From positions 1 through 26,703 of the forward strand of contig JBJHBY010000014.1 in assembly GCA_050485745.1 (NCBI GenBank): DNA of 26,703 bases, given 5' to 3'. Under the pieces are notes generated by a model. The model had not been told where the DNA came from, ran no database searches, and was given only the letters and a program-made list of their open reading frames with translations. The DNA comes from JBJHBY01 sp050485745 (GTDB lineage: Bacteria > Pseudomonadota > Gammaproteobacteria > Pseudomonadales > CAMLJR01). Positions 8,523 to 15,267 of the stretch are shown here, one piece after another (position 1 is the first letter of the stretch; each line of letters begins with the position of its first letter). The position numbers and the translations under genes were made by a program.

Positions 8523-8923
8523 CAGGCTTCTCCCCGAATCGCATTCTTGAGGCCGGTGATACGGCTGTTCAGGAAGTGGAAGCTCGCCTGGAAGTCGATC
8601 GCATTCTTTGAGAAGCGCGCCATTTCCTGATGGCTGTCCACGGTGTTGCCATCGATCGACGGCTGGTCCGGCGTGCGGTACAACAGGGCCGCCTCCGACA
8701 GATTGCTGCCGGCACTGGATAGATGACGATGATGGGTGCGTACCTGGCGTGGCCCCTCGGCGCCTTTCTGGGCAGCCAGCACGGCACGAAAATCCAGGTC
8801 CCGTGCCTTGAAGCCCGGAGTTTCGGCATTGGCGAGATTGTTCGCCAGCACCTCGGCACGGCGCTCGCGAAACAGCAAGGCCTGCTCGTGAATACCCAGG
8901 GCGCGCTCGAATCCAATGGCCAT
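8522..8923 (-). CDS. flgB: Proximal rod protein FlgB
   Basis: The 133-residue product has the FlgB N-terminus (FERALGIHEQALLFRERRAEVLANNLANAETPGFKARDLDF) and a C-terminus with NTVDSHQEMARFSKNAIDFQ, both typical. I placed the start at the ATG at 8923 because GGGAGG lies about 6 bases upstream. An in-frame start 33 bases earlier has no such site and would run into the promoter leader. It is the first gene of the flgBCDE run and lies about 23 bases downstream of the predicted sigma-54 transcription start. Confidence 0.92.
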   Translation of the reverse strand: MAIGFERALGIHEQALLFRERRAEVLANNLANAETPGFKARDLDFRAVLAAQKGAEGPRQVRTHHRHLSSAGSNLSEAALLYRTPDQPSIDGNTVDSHQEMARFSKNAIDFQASFHFLNSRITGLKNAIRGEA

Positions 8924-8956
8924 GTCAGCCCTCCCAAATCGTCTCGGAGAAGGCAA

Positions 8957-8972
8957 AGCAAGCCTCGTACCA
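8957..8972 (-). promoter_or_regulatory. Sigma-54 (RpoN) promoter of flgBCDE
   Basis: On the - strand the sequence reads TGGTACG-aggc-TTGCT, against the consensus TGGCACG-N4-TTGCW. The invariant GG and GC pairs are exactly 10 bases apart and only one consensus base differs. Transcription would start near 8946, about 23 bases before the flgB ATG. Control of flgB operons by RpoN with a FleQ/FlrC-type activator is established for polar flagellates; its use here is inferred. Confidence 0.75.
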
Positions 8973-9043
8973 GATATTCAATCCATTGATTTAAAAAGGG
9001 ATAAAGAGGAGAAAGAAGGGCATTCGGGGATATTGTCGGCAAG

Positions 9044-9092
9044 CCCTTGCCGCCGGGCGGCAAGGGATCACAGTCCTGCCGCCAGAGGCGGC
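9044..9092 (-). terminator. Two tandem GC-rich hairpins behind cheR
   Basis: GCCGCC-aga-GGCGGC (9078-9092) lies nearest the cheR stop. A near-perfect 23-base palindrome follows (CCCTTGCCGCC at 9044-9054 and GGCGGCAAGGG at 9056-9066). Neither has a U-run behind it on the - strand. They sit between cheR and the flgB promoter, which suits termination or mRNA 3'-end protection, but the function is inferred. Confidence 0.4.
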
Positions 9093-9108
9093 GGGGGGCC
9101 CTGCAGCG

Positions 9109-9972
9109 CTAGACCGCGCGGTAGATGATGCCGGGATTGCACTGCACCATCTGGAACTGCCGCCCGATGTCGGACAGGCCCTCGGATGCACCAAGGATGA
9201 GGTACCCCCCGGGGCGCAGGCTGCCGTGAATACGACGCAGGATATCGAGCTTGCGCTCGCCGGAGAAATAGATCAGCACGTTGCGGCAGAACACGATGTC
9301 GAACTTGCCAAGGCTGGCGTAGCTGTCCATCAGATTGAGGGGCTGGAAACGCACCCGCTGGCGGATCTCCGGACGCACCCGCCAGCGGTTGACACCGGCG
9401 GTTTCAAAGAAACGCTGCAGACGTTCCGGCGACAGGCCGCGCCCAATGGACAGGTGGTCGTACTCCGCCAGCTTGCACTGCTCGAGCATGGAGCGGGAGA
9501 GGTCTGTCGCAACGATTTCCACCGGCTGGCGCAGCATACCCATATTGGCCATACGGTACTCTTCAACCACCATGCTGATCGAGTAGGGTTCCTGCCCCGA
9601 GGAACAGGCCGCCGACCAGACGCGAATGGGACCGTCGCGCCCCTTCTGCAGCTCCGGCAAGAGCTGGTTGCGCAGGATATTGAACGGGTGGATATCGCGG
9701 AACCAGAGAGTTTCATTGGTGGTCATCGCATCAATGACCGCCTCCTTGAGACCACGGCTGGAAAGATCCTGCATGCGTCGCACCAGTTCGCTGAGGTCGC
9801 GAATACCATGCTCGGCCATCAGGCGTGACAGGCGGCTGGACACCAGATACTGCTTGTTATCGCCCAGCAGGATGCCGCAGGCCTGCTCAAGAAATGACCG
9901 GAACGCTTCGTAATGCTGCCGCTCGGAGGACGACTGCGCAGCGCCCGTCGCGGGAGGAGGCGGATTATTCAT
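9109..9972 (-). CDS. cheR: Chemotaxis protein methyltransferase CheR
   Basis: CheR uses S-adenosylmethionine to methylate glutamates of chemoreceptors during adaptation. The product is about 287 residues. An N-terminal helical domain (FRSFLEQACGILLGDNKQYL, then SRLSRLM) precedes the Rossmann methyltransferase domain. The latter shows the motifs NETLWFRD, VWSAACSSGQEPYSISM (SAM-binding loop), EIVATDLS and FDIVFCRNVLIYF. The ATG at 9972 is preferred because it gives the normal family length; the open frame extends upstream only to a GTG at 10062, and neither start has a strong ribosome site. It follows cheV after 144 bases. Confidence 0.93.
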   Translation of the reverse strand: MNNPPPPATGAAQSSSERQHYEAFRSFLEQACGILLGDNKQYLVSSRLSRLMAEHGIRDLSELVRRMQDLSSRGLKEAVIDAMTTNETLWFRDIHPFNILRNQLLPELQKGRDGPIRVWSAACSSGQEPYSISMVVEEYRMANMGMLRQPVEIVATDLSRSMLEQCKLAEYDHLSIGRGLSPERLQRFFETAGVNRWRVRPEIRQRVRFQPLNLMDSYASLGKFDIVFCRNVLIYFSGERKLDILRRIHGSLRPGGYLILGASEGLSDIGRQFQMVQCNPGIIYRAV

Positions 9973-10116
9973 CGGGTTTTTACGAGCCTTCCAGTCAATC
10001 GCTGCGTGATCATCGCCGCGAGAGGTGCCGCGAGGACACCCGACAGCCGGTGGACCCGGCACTTTGCGATGCAGTGTAGCAGACTGTCGCAGGGCACAGC
10101 AGCCCCGGCTGCACCA

Positions 10117-11058
10117 CTACCCCTCCCCGGGTCCGACCGTGGCCCTGATCCGTTCCGTCACGAGTGCAGCCAGCTGATCGGGGTTGAACTTGGCAAGAAA
10201 ATCGTTGGCGCCGACCTTCTTCACCATGGCCTGGTTGAACACCCCGGACAAGGAGGTGTGCAACAGGACATGCAACCCCGCCAGCCGTGGATCCTGACGG
10301 ATCTCGGCGGTCAGGGTATAGCCGTCCATCTCCGGCATCTCGATGTCCGAAATCACCATCATGATGCGCGAGGCAACATCCTCGCCAGCATCCGCGATGG
10401 CCTTGAGGTGCTGCAAGGCCTGGCGGCCATCATTGAGCAGGGTCGTCTCAACGCCCACCGCCTCCACGCAGCGCTTGATCTGCTTTCGTGCAATGGAGGA
10501 GTCATCGACGATCAGTACGTGGCGCGATACCGCCTCGGCACTGACCGTCGCGTCGATGATGCCTTCGGAAATCTCCTCGCGCATCGGCGATACCTCGGCC
10601 AGCACCTTCTCGACATCGATGATCTCGACCAGCTTGCCATCCACTTCGGTGACCGCCGTGAGATAACTCTCCCTTCCGGAACCCTTCGGTGGCGGGTGTA
10701 CCTCTTCCCAGTTGAGATTGACGATGCGCTCAACGGAACGTACCAGGAAACCCTGGGTACTGCGGTTGTATTCAGTGATGATGACGAAGCTGTTGTCGAT
10801 ATCGGGCAACTCTCGACGGCCGATGGCCATGCTCAGGTCCATCACCGAAATAGTGCCGCCGCGGATATGGGCCACGCCCCGCACCACCGGATTGCGGCGC
10901 GGCATCAACGTCAGCGGTGGACAGGGCAGTACCTCGCGCACCTTGAACACATTGATGCCATACATCTGCTGGCCCGCGAGACGGAACAGCAACAGCTCCA
11001 GCCGGTTTTGTCCGACAAGCTGGGTCCGCTGGTTGACACTGTCGAGTACACCGGCCAT
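10117..11058 (-). CDS. cheV: Chemotaxis coupling/response-regulator protein CheV
   Basis: CheV couples chemoreceptors to the CheA kinase and tunes the coupling through phosphorylation. The 313-residue product has a CheW-like domain (about 15-160, with FRLAGQQMYGINVFKVREVL, RGVAHIRGGTISVMDLS and the ITEYNRSTQGFLV strand). A C-terminal receiver domain (about 180-305) follows. Its acidic pair is at 185-186 (HVLIVDDSS), the phosphoacceptor aspartate at 238 (SDIEMPEMDG) and the conserved lysine at 290 (FLAKF), so the receiver looks functional. The ATG at 11058 has GGAGG about 5 bases upstream; longer in-frame extensions reach toward flgA and are not needed. It is divergent from flgA and led by a FliA-type promoter. 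Confidence 0.94.
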   Translation of the reverse strand: MAGVLDSVNQRTQLVGQNRLELLLFRLAGQQMYGINVFKVREVLPCPPLTLMPRRNPVVRGVAHIRGGTISVMDLSMAIGRRELPDIDNSFVIITEYNRSTQGFLVRSVERIVNLNWEEVHPPPKGSGRESYLTAVTEVDGKLVEIIDVEKVLAEVSPMREEISEGIIDATVSAEAVSRHVLIVDDSSIARKQIKRCVEAVGVETTLLNDGRQALQHLKAIADAGEDVASRIMMVISDIEMPEMDGYTLTAEIRQDPRLAGLHVLLHTSLSGVFNQAMVKKVGANDFLAKFNPDQLAALVTERIRATVGPGEG

Positions 11059-11156
11059 GACGCCCTCCAGACCCCGCTCCAGGAAAAGCGGGCATGAAAT
11101 CTGCTTTGTTTTGGAAAAACCCTGGCGGAGAACGTATTTCTGACGCTGCCCGCGGG

Positions 11157-11185
11157 CCCTGCCGGGGCTTATCGGCCCGGCAGGG
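11157..11185. repeat. Perfect 10-bp inverted repeat around the cheV -10 box
   Basis: CCCTGCCGGG (11157-11166) and CCCGGCAGGG (11176-11185) are exact reverse complements separated by GCTTATCGG, which holds most of the FliA -10 box. A further self-complementary GCCCGCGGGC (11148-11157) abuts it. No U-run follows and the flanking genes diverge, so an operator or a leader-RNA structure is more likely than a terminator. Confidence 0.6.
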
Positions 11186-11195
11186 CGAATATTGA
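11169..11195 (-). promoter_or_regulatory. Sigma-28 (FliA) promoter of cheV
   Basis: On the - strand TCAATATT (11188-11195), an 11-base spacer and a perfect GCCGATAA -10 box (11169-11176) match the FliA consensus TAAAGTTT-N11-GCCGATAA. The spacing is exact; the -35 matches 5 of 8. Transcription would start around 11162, leaving a leader of about 100 bases before cheV. Confidence 0.7.
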
Positions 11196-11255
11196 GGTGG
11201 ACACCGGCAAGAAACTGCCGCCCGTGTTGCCGCCCCGCGTCTTGAAGCATAGGCC

Positions 11256-12011
11256 ATGATGATGCCAGTTCGTAGTTTTTTCAGCTGTCTCGCCCTCGGG
11301 CTGTGCCTCGGCCTGCCGTTGCAGAGCACGGCACAGGCACCCACCGGGACTCCACCCATTGGGGCCAGCCATATACAGGAACTGGTCACGGCCTGGATGG
11401 AGAGCAACCGCAGCGAGATTCTCTCGGCCTGGAGTGCTCCGGCTCGCCTGGACTATCGCGTCACCCCGCTGGACAGCCGCCTGGCCCTGGCGGGCTGTGC
11501 CGAGCCCCCGCAGGTGAGCCCACGCGACCGCGGCAGCAATGGCCGGATCAACCTGCAAGTCAGCTGCGGAGGGCCGGCGCGCTGGACCCTCTACATTCCG
11601 GTCGATGTCGCCATCCACCGCCCTGTGGTGGTGGCCACCCGGCCTGTCCCGAGGGGACAGCCGGTCAGCAACGCGGACCTTGGTCTGCGCGAAATGGACG
11701 TGGCGCGACTGGCCGGGGAGTACTTTACCGCTCTCGAGCAGGTCGTGGGCATGGAGGCACGCCGTCCGCTGACGCCGGATACCGTTGTCCTGGCCACCAG
11801 CCTGGACGCACCCCTGATGATCCGCCGTGGCGAATCCGTGACCGTAACCCTGGAGCGCGACGGCCTGGTGGTGCGCTCCACCGGCAGAGCCGAGAGCGAC
11901 GGTCGCCGTGGCCAGCGCATCCCGGTGCGCAACCCCGTATCCCAGCGGACCGTGGATGCCTGGGTCACGGCTCCGGGGGAGGTCACGATCCACAATCATC
12001 GCGACGCCTGA
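11256..12011 (+). CDS. flgA: Flagellar P-ring assembly chaperone FlgA
   Basis: FlgA is a periplasmic chaperone that helps FlgI form the P-ring. The 251-residue product has a Sec signal peptide (hydrophobic LALGLCLGLPL, likely cut after AQA near residue 27). The C-terminal half (about 125-250) is the SAF domain, with RPVPRGQPVSNADLGLREMD, a MEARRPLTPDTVVLATSLD segment and the terminal VRNPVSQRTVDAWVTAPGEV. Three consecutive ATG codons begin at 11256. The weak AGG at 11251-11253 is best spaced for the third, so the true start may be 11262. It heads flgA-flgM-flgN, divergent from cheV. Confidence 0.92.
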   Translation: MMMPVRSFFSCLALGLCLGLPLQSTAQAPTGTPPIGASHIQELVTAWMESNRSEILSAWSAPARLDYRVTPLDSRLALAGCAEPPQVSPRDRGSNGRINLQVSCGGPARWTLYIPVDVAIHRPVVVATRPVPRGQPVSNADLGLREMDVARLAGEYFTALEQVVGMEARRPLTPDTVVLATSLDAPLMIRRGESVTVTLERDGLVVRSTGRAESDGRRGQRIPVRNPVSQRTVDAWVTAPGEVTIHNHRDA

Positions 12012-12039
12012 GCGCCGCGAACACGCCTGTGAACAGGGC

Positions 12040-12066
12040 TAAAGTTCGGCGTACAATAGCCGATAT
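12040..12066 (+). promoter_or_regulatory. Sigma-28 (FliA) promoter of flgM
   Basis: TAAAGTTC (12040-12047), an 11-base spacer and GCCGATAT (12059-12066) match the FliA consensus at 14 of 16 positions with exact spacing. It lies between flgA and flgM, giving a leader of about 45 bases. FliA-driven flgM expression, which closes the anti-sigma feedback loop, is established in enterics and pseudomonads. Confidence 0.85.
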
Positions 12067-12117
12067 CCCTTACAGGACCTCTTGATCGAGGGGTTCCGGC
12101 AGGCAGGACGTAGAGAA

Positions 12118-12438
12118 ATGGTCAAGCAAATCAACGGGTTCAATGTTCCGGCCAGCGACACCGGCCGTACCGGCAACCGCGGCGAAGTTCGCGGCGAGCG
12201 CTCTTCCTCCGGCGCAGCGCCAGCGGATGTGCGGGGCGGTGCGTCGGCGAGTGACACTGTGCGCCTCAGCAATGAGGCCATGGCGGTGCAGGCGGGACGT
12301 GAATCGGTTGCCAACCTGCCGGATGTCAATCTGCAGCGTGTCGAGGAGATCCGCTCCGCCCTGGCGGATGGCAGCTACCGCGTCGATGACCTGGTCATCG
12401 CCGACAAGCTGCTGGATTTCGACAAGCTGCTGGACTGA
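12118..12438 (+). CDS. flgM: Anti-sigma-28 factor FlgM
   Basis: FlgM binds and silences FliA until the hook-basal body is complete, then leaves through the flagellar export channel. The 106-residue product starts MVKQINGFNVPAS and has a disordered Ser/Gly/Ala-rich N-terminal half. The conserved FliA-binding region follows (VRLSNEAMAVQAG, then VNLQRVEEIRSALADGSYRVD, then ADKLLDFDKLL). A TTG 36 bases upstream is in frame, but the ATG at 12118 gives the standard N-terminus. It lies directly behind a near-perfect FliA promoter and 42 bases before flgN. Confidence 0.92.
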   Translation: MVKQINGFNVPASDTGRTGNRGEVRGERSSSGAAPADVRGGASASDTVRLSNEAMAVQAGRESVANLPDVNLQRVEEIRSALADGSYRVDDLVIADKLLDFDKLLD

Positions 12439-12480
12439 ACCCCCGGCGGGACGAACCATCGCCATGATGAGGACGCCGCC

Positions 12481-12948
12481 ATGCCACACCCCGCCGACTG
12501 GCAGGCCTTCGAGGCCCTGCTGAGCGCCGATCAACCCCACACCGAAACCCTGAACCAGCTGTTGCAGGCGGAACGGGAATCCCTGCAGCAGCGGGACTAT
12601 GCGCGCTTTGAGCAGATCATCGGTGAAAAGCACCGGCTGCTGGACACTCTGCAGGAAGGCGCGCGACGCCGATCCGACTGGCTCACCGCGCAGGGGCTCG
12701 ACGATGCCGCGGGACTGGCACTTGCCACCGAGGAAGCTCCCGGCGTGGCCCTGCACTGGCGCTCCCTGGCCGCAGAGTGGCAATGCTGCCAGCGTGAAAA
12801 CCGGGTCAATGAGCAGGTGGCACGCCGCACCCGCCAGGTCGTCGGCCAGGTTCTGGACATCCTTCGCGGCACCAATGGGGAAAGGCTCTACGATGCCGGT
12901 GGCCAGGCGCGTCGCGTCTCATCCGGCCAGCACATCAGCGACGCCTGA
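12481..12948 (+). CDS. flgN: Flagellar export chaperone FlgN
   Basis: FlgN is a cytoplasmic chaperone for the junction proteins FlgK and FlgL. The 155-residue product is almost wholly helical, with LNQLLQAERESLQQRDYARFEQIIGEKHRLLDTL in the first half and a second long helix, RENRVNEQVARRTRQVVGQVLDIL, as in the FlgN family. It ends in a disordered tail (GGQARRVSSGQHIS). Sequence conservation in this family is low, so the assignment rests on helix pattern plus its place after flgM. GAGG lies about 8 bases before the ATG. Its last 14 bases overlap the convergent gene that follows. Confidence 0.88.
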   Translation: MPHPADWQAFEALLSADQPHTETLNQLLQAERESLQQRDYARFEQIIGEKHRLLDTLQEGARRRSDWLTAQGLDDAAGLALATEEAPGVALHWRSLAAEWQCCQRENRVNEQVARRTRQVVGQVLDILRGTNGERLYDAGGQARRVSSGQHISDA

Positions 12949-13561
12949 GCCGCGGCAGCCGCACCAGATCTTCCGGCCGGTCGACATCCCCCAGGGCAGG
13001 CATCTCCCGCCAGCGCCAGCCGGCCTGGCGCAGGCGCGCACGGCTCAGAGCCAGCACCCGCTCGCTGCCCCAGGGCATGCCGGCGAACAGGAACGGTGCC
13101 GGCCGGCACAGCCCCAGGGCAACATAGCCACCATCCCGGGCGGGACCCAGCAGTGTGTCGCCCCGGTCCAGCAGGGCAAGCGCTTCGGCCAGCCAGGTCT
13201 CGTCCATCTCGGGGCAATCGGCGCCCAGCAACAGCCCCCCCCGGGCGCCTTCATCCAATGCCCCCGCCAAGGCCGCCGCCATGCGTGCGCCCAGGTCCCC
13301 TTCCCCCTGCAGGCAAAAACCTGTCGCGTGTCGCCGCGCCAGCTCCCGCAGCCAGGGATGAGGGGCACTGCCGACCAGTGTGACCGGTGCCAGCCCGGCA
13401 TCGCAGGTGACCGCCAGCACGTGCCGTAGCAGGCGCCGGTGCAACGCGGTCGCCCGTGCCGGCGACAACACAGCGTGCAGACGCGTCTTTACCTGGCCCG
13501 GCACCGGGGCCCTTGCCAGCACCAGGATGCGCAGCCCCGGGTAGCGCCAGGTCTCAGTCAT
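12935..13561 (-). CDS. TIGR04282-type glycosyltransferase-like protein (DUF2064)
   Basis: The 208-residue product belongs to the nucleotidyl/glycosyltransferase-A-like family called rSAM/selenodomain-associated transferase 1. Evidence is the ARAPVPGQVKTRL motif at 16-28, GADCPEM at 113-119, and the ARDGGYVALGL segment at about 141-151. The substrate is unknown. The start at 13561 gives the usual N-terminus; upstream in-frame codons lie inside the preceding gene. It overlaps the end of the TIGR04283-type gene by 8 bases, so the two are probably translationally coupled, and its 3' end overlaps flgN convergently by 14 bases. No radical-SAM or selenoprotein partner is in the window. Confidence 0.82.
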   Translation of the reverse strand: MTETWRYPGLRILVLARAPVPGQVKTRLHAVLSPARATALHRRLLRHVLAVTCDAGLAPVTLVGSAPHPWLRELARRHATGFCLQGEGDLGARMAAALAGALDEGARGGLLLGADCPEMDETWLAEALALLDRGDTLLGPARDGGYVALGLCRPAPFLFAGMPWGSERVLALSRARLRQAGWRWREMPALGDVDRPEDLVRLPRLRRR

Positions 13562-14264
13562 GACGCCGTCCCCCGTAATACTGCCGGTGCAGCGCCGCAG
13601 GGCTGCGACCGAGCACATAGGCCAGACGCAGCCACCACATCAGAAGGATGGTGCGCAGTACTCCATGCCGCTCCCAGCGCCGGCTCGAACAACGTGCCGG
13701 AGACGGCCAGATACCGGGTACATCCTCACGGCGCAGGCGTTTGCTCAGGGCCACGTCCTCCATCAGCGGAATATCGGGAAAGCCACCCAGCGCCATGAAG
13801 CGGGCACGGCGCACGAACAGCGCCTGATCCCCCGTGGCCACGCGGGTCAGGCGCGAGCGCAGATTCATGCCGCGCTCCACACAGCGCAGCAGCGGATGCC
13901 GGCCACTCAGCCGCACCGGGAAGAACCCCCAGTCACAGCTGCGGGCCTTGAGCCCCGCCAGCCAGGCTGCGGCATCTTCGGGCAGTTCGGTGTCGACATG
14001 CAGGAACAGCAGCCACTCGCCACGCGCCCAGGCCGCGCCCGCGTTCATCTGCCATGCCCGGCCCGGTTCTGTGCTCAGCACATGGTCCGCCCAGGGGCGC
14101 GCACGTTGCACCGTATCATCGCGACTGCCACCGTCCACCACCAGTACTTCCACACCACTCTGGCGCAACCCCTGCAGACGCTGCAGAGCCGACGTGATCA
14201 ACAACGCCTCATCGCGCACGGGCAGGATGATCGACAATAGTGGCAAGGCCGTTTGCGCAGACAT
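13554..14264 (-). CDS. TIGR04283-type family 2 glycosyltransferase
   Basis: A GT-A fold glycosyltransferase of about 236 residues. The nucleotide-sugar motifs are in order: SIILPVRDEA at 11-20, VVDGGSRDDT at 42-51, GRAWQMNAGAAWARGEWLLFLHVDTELP with the metal-binding aspartate near 91, and later GDQALFVRR and LMEDVALSKRL. This is the pattern of the rSAM/selenodomain-associated transferase 2 family. The C-terminus is Arg/Trp-rich with one possible membrane-contacting helix (LLMWWLRLAYVLG). The ATG at 14264 is chosen because the frame continuing upstream crosses the divergent gpt gene. The acceptor is unknown; lipid or surface-glycan glycosylation is only a guess. Confidence 0.85.
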   Translation of the reverse strand: MSAQTALPLLSIILPVRDEALLITSALQRLQGLRQSGVEVLVVDGGSRDDTVQRARPWADHVLSTEPGRAWQMNAGAAWARGEWLLFLHVDTELPEDAAAWLAGLKARSCDWGFFPVRLSGRHPLLRCVERGMNLRSRLTRVATGDQALFVRRARFMALGGFPDIPLMEDVALSKRLRREDVPGIWPSPARCSSRRWERHGVLRTILLMWWLRLAYVLGRSPAALHRQYYGGRRHD

Positions 14265-14393
14265 GGTGCAGTTGATTTCCAGCCGGGAACTCCAGAGTGA
14301 GAGGGACCTGCCGATGCCCCGACGGCTTGCCCGGGCGCCAGCCCATGCGGCACAATCCGCAGCTCTGTGACAAGCCAGGAGTTCGGGCGCAAT

Positions 14394-14873
14394 ATGGCCG
14401 ATGTAGAAGAATACTGCCTCAGCTGGGATGAGTTCCACCGCGACACCCGCAATCTGGCCCGGCAGCTGCTCGGTGATGCCGGTAGCGGTCGTTGGCGCGG
14501 GCTGATCTGCATCACCCGCGGCGGCCTCGTGCCCGGTGCCATCCTCGCCCGCGAGCTGGAGATGCGCTGGATCGATACCCTTTGCCTGGCCAGCTATGAT
14601 CACACCCGGCAGGGTGACATGCAGGTGCTCAAGGGCATCGAGGGCAATGGCGAGGGCCTGCTCATCGTCGACGACCTGGTCGATACCGGGGGCACCGCGC
14701 GCCTGGTACGTGAGCAACTCCCCGCCGCGACCCTGGTCGCCGTCTACGCCAAACCCCAGGGCAAGCCGCTGGTGCATCACTACGCCCGCGACTTCGAGCA
14801 GCATGTGTGGCTGCACTTTCCCTGGGACTGCGACGTGCGCTTCAGCCCCCCCATGGCCACGGGCAAGATCTGA
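14394..14873 (+). CDS. gpt: Xanthine-guanine phosphoribosyltransferase (Gpt-like)
   Basis: The enzyme converts xanthine, guanine or hypoxanthine with PRPP to the nucleotides in purine salvage. The 159-residue product is close to E. coli Gpt in length and collinear with it: an N-terminal SWDEFHRDTRNLARQL, RGGLVPGAILAREL at 42-55, DTLCLASYDH at 61-70, the PRPP loop IVDDLVDTGGTA at 91-102, and FPWDCDVRFSPP near the end. The ATG at 14394 has AGGAG about 12 bases upstream. A GTG at 14367 is in frame but has no ribosome site. It is divergent from the glycosyltransferase pair and followed by a short hairpin. Confidence 0.9.
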   Translation: MADVEEYCLSWDEFHRDTRNLARQLLGDAGSGRWRGLICITRGGLVPGAILARELEMRWIDTLCLASYDHTRQGDMQVLKGIEGNGEGLLIVDDLVDTGGTARLVREQLPAATLVAVYAKPQGKPLVHHYARDFEQHVWLHFPWDCDVRFSPPMATGKI

Positions 14874-14893
14874 ACCCGGCTCCTGAACCGGGT
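14874..14893 (+). terminator. Short hairpin after gpt
   Basis: ACCCGG (14874-14879) and CCGGGT (14888-14893) form a 6-bp stem directly behind the gpt stop, with an 8-base loop and no clean T-run after it. A weak terminator candidate. Confidence 0.25.
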
Positions 14894-14919
14894 CATGGTA
14901 CTGTCATCTTCCTGAAAGA

Positions 14920-15081
14920 ATGCCGTCACTGGAATCGCCGCACCTCAACGGTTCTGGTGACCGCATGCACACACCTTCGCCTTTTACGGCCTGGCTCCCT
15001 GCCACAACCTTGCTGCTGGCGGACAACGAGGTCAGCGGCACCACCACCGTGTTTGCGTTCGATCCCGGCGCGGAGCAGTGA
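14920..15081 (+). CDS. Small open frame of unknown nature, possible gene remnant
   Basis: An ATG at 14920 opens a frame of 53 residues ending at a TGA at 15079-15081. The second half (after an internal Met at residue 16) looks protein-like, with TAWLPATTLLLADNEVSG and a terminal FAFDPGAEQ, which could be a beta-strand fragment. There is no good ribosome site. I do not recognise the protein. It may be a non-coding frame or the remnant of a larger gene, placed between gpt and the tRNA-Arg promoter. Confidence 0.2.
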   Translation: MPSLESPHLNGSGDRMHTPSPFTAWLPATTLLLADNEVSGTTTVFAFDPGAEQ

Positions 15082-15089
15082 CGCTTAGC

Positions 15090-15118
15090 TGGAACCCGTG
15101 GGCCGCAATGTTTATACT
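15090..15118 (+). promoter_or_regulatory. Promoter of tRNA-Arg with GC-rich discriminator
   Basis: TATACT (15113-15118) lies 12 bases before the tRNA, with a weak TGGAAC -35 at 15090-15095 (17-base spacer). It is followed by a GC-rich stretch at the expected start site, as in stringently controlled stable-RNA promoters. Exact inverted arms GTGGGCCGC (15098-15106) and GCGGCCCAC (15121-15129) flank the -10 box. Confidence 0.45.
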
Positions 15119-15129
15119 GCGCGGCCCAC

Positions 15130-15206
15130 GCCCCGGTGGCACAGCTGGATAGCGCGGCCCCCTCCTAAGGGGCAGGTCACAGGTTCGAATCCTGTCCGGG
15201 GCACCA
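15130..15206 (+). tRNA. tRNA-Arg (anticodon CCT)
   Basis: A full cloverleaf can be drawn. The acceptor GCCCCGG (15130-15136) pairs with CCGGGGC (15196-15202), followed by discriminator A and an encoded CCA (15204-15206). The anticodon stem GCCCC/GGGGC encloses the loop CTCCTAA, giving anticodon CCT for the arginine codon AGG. The T arm is ACAGG-TTCGAAT-CCTGT. It looks intact, 77 bases with CCA. Confidence 0.97.
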
Positions 15207-15267
15207 TTTCATTCCTGCAGCCAACGCCCGGAAGCGGGTCTTCCGAAACTCCCTGACAAGTCCTCGC

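Noticed and set aside
11111..11140. Sigma-70 promoter TTGGAA-N18-TATTTC for flgA
   Set aside because: Both boxes match only 4 of 6 and the leader would be over 100 bases; too weak to annotate.
14265..14816. Long N-terminal extension of the TIGR04283-type glycosyltransferase
   Set aside because: It would be antisense to gpt and carries no glycosyltransferase sequence; the ATG at 14264 fits the family start.
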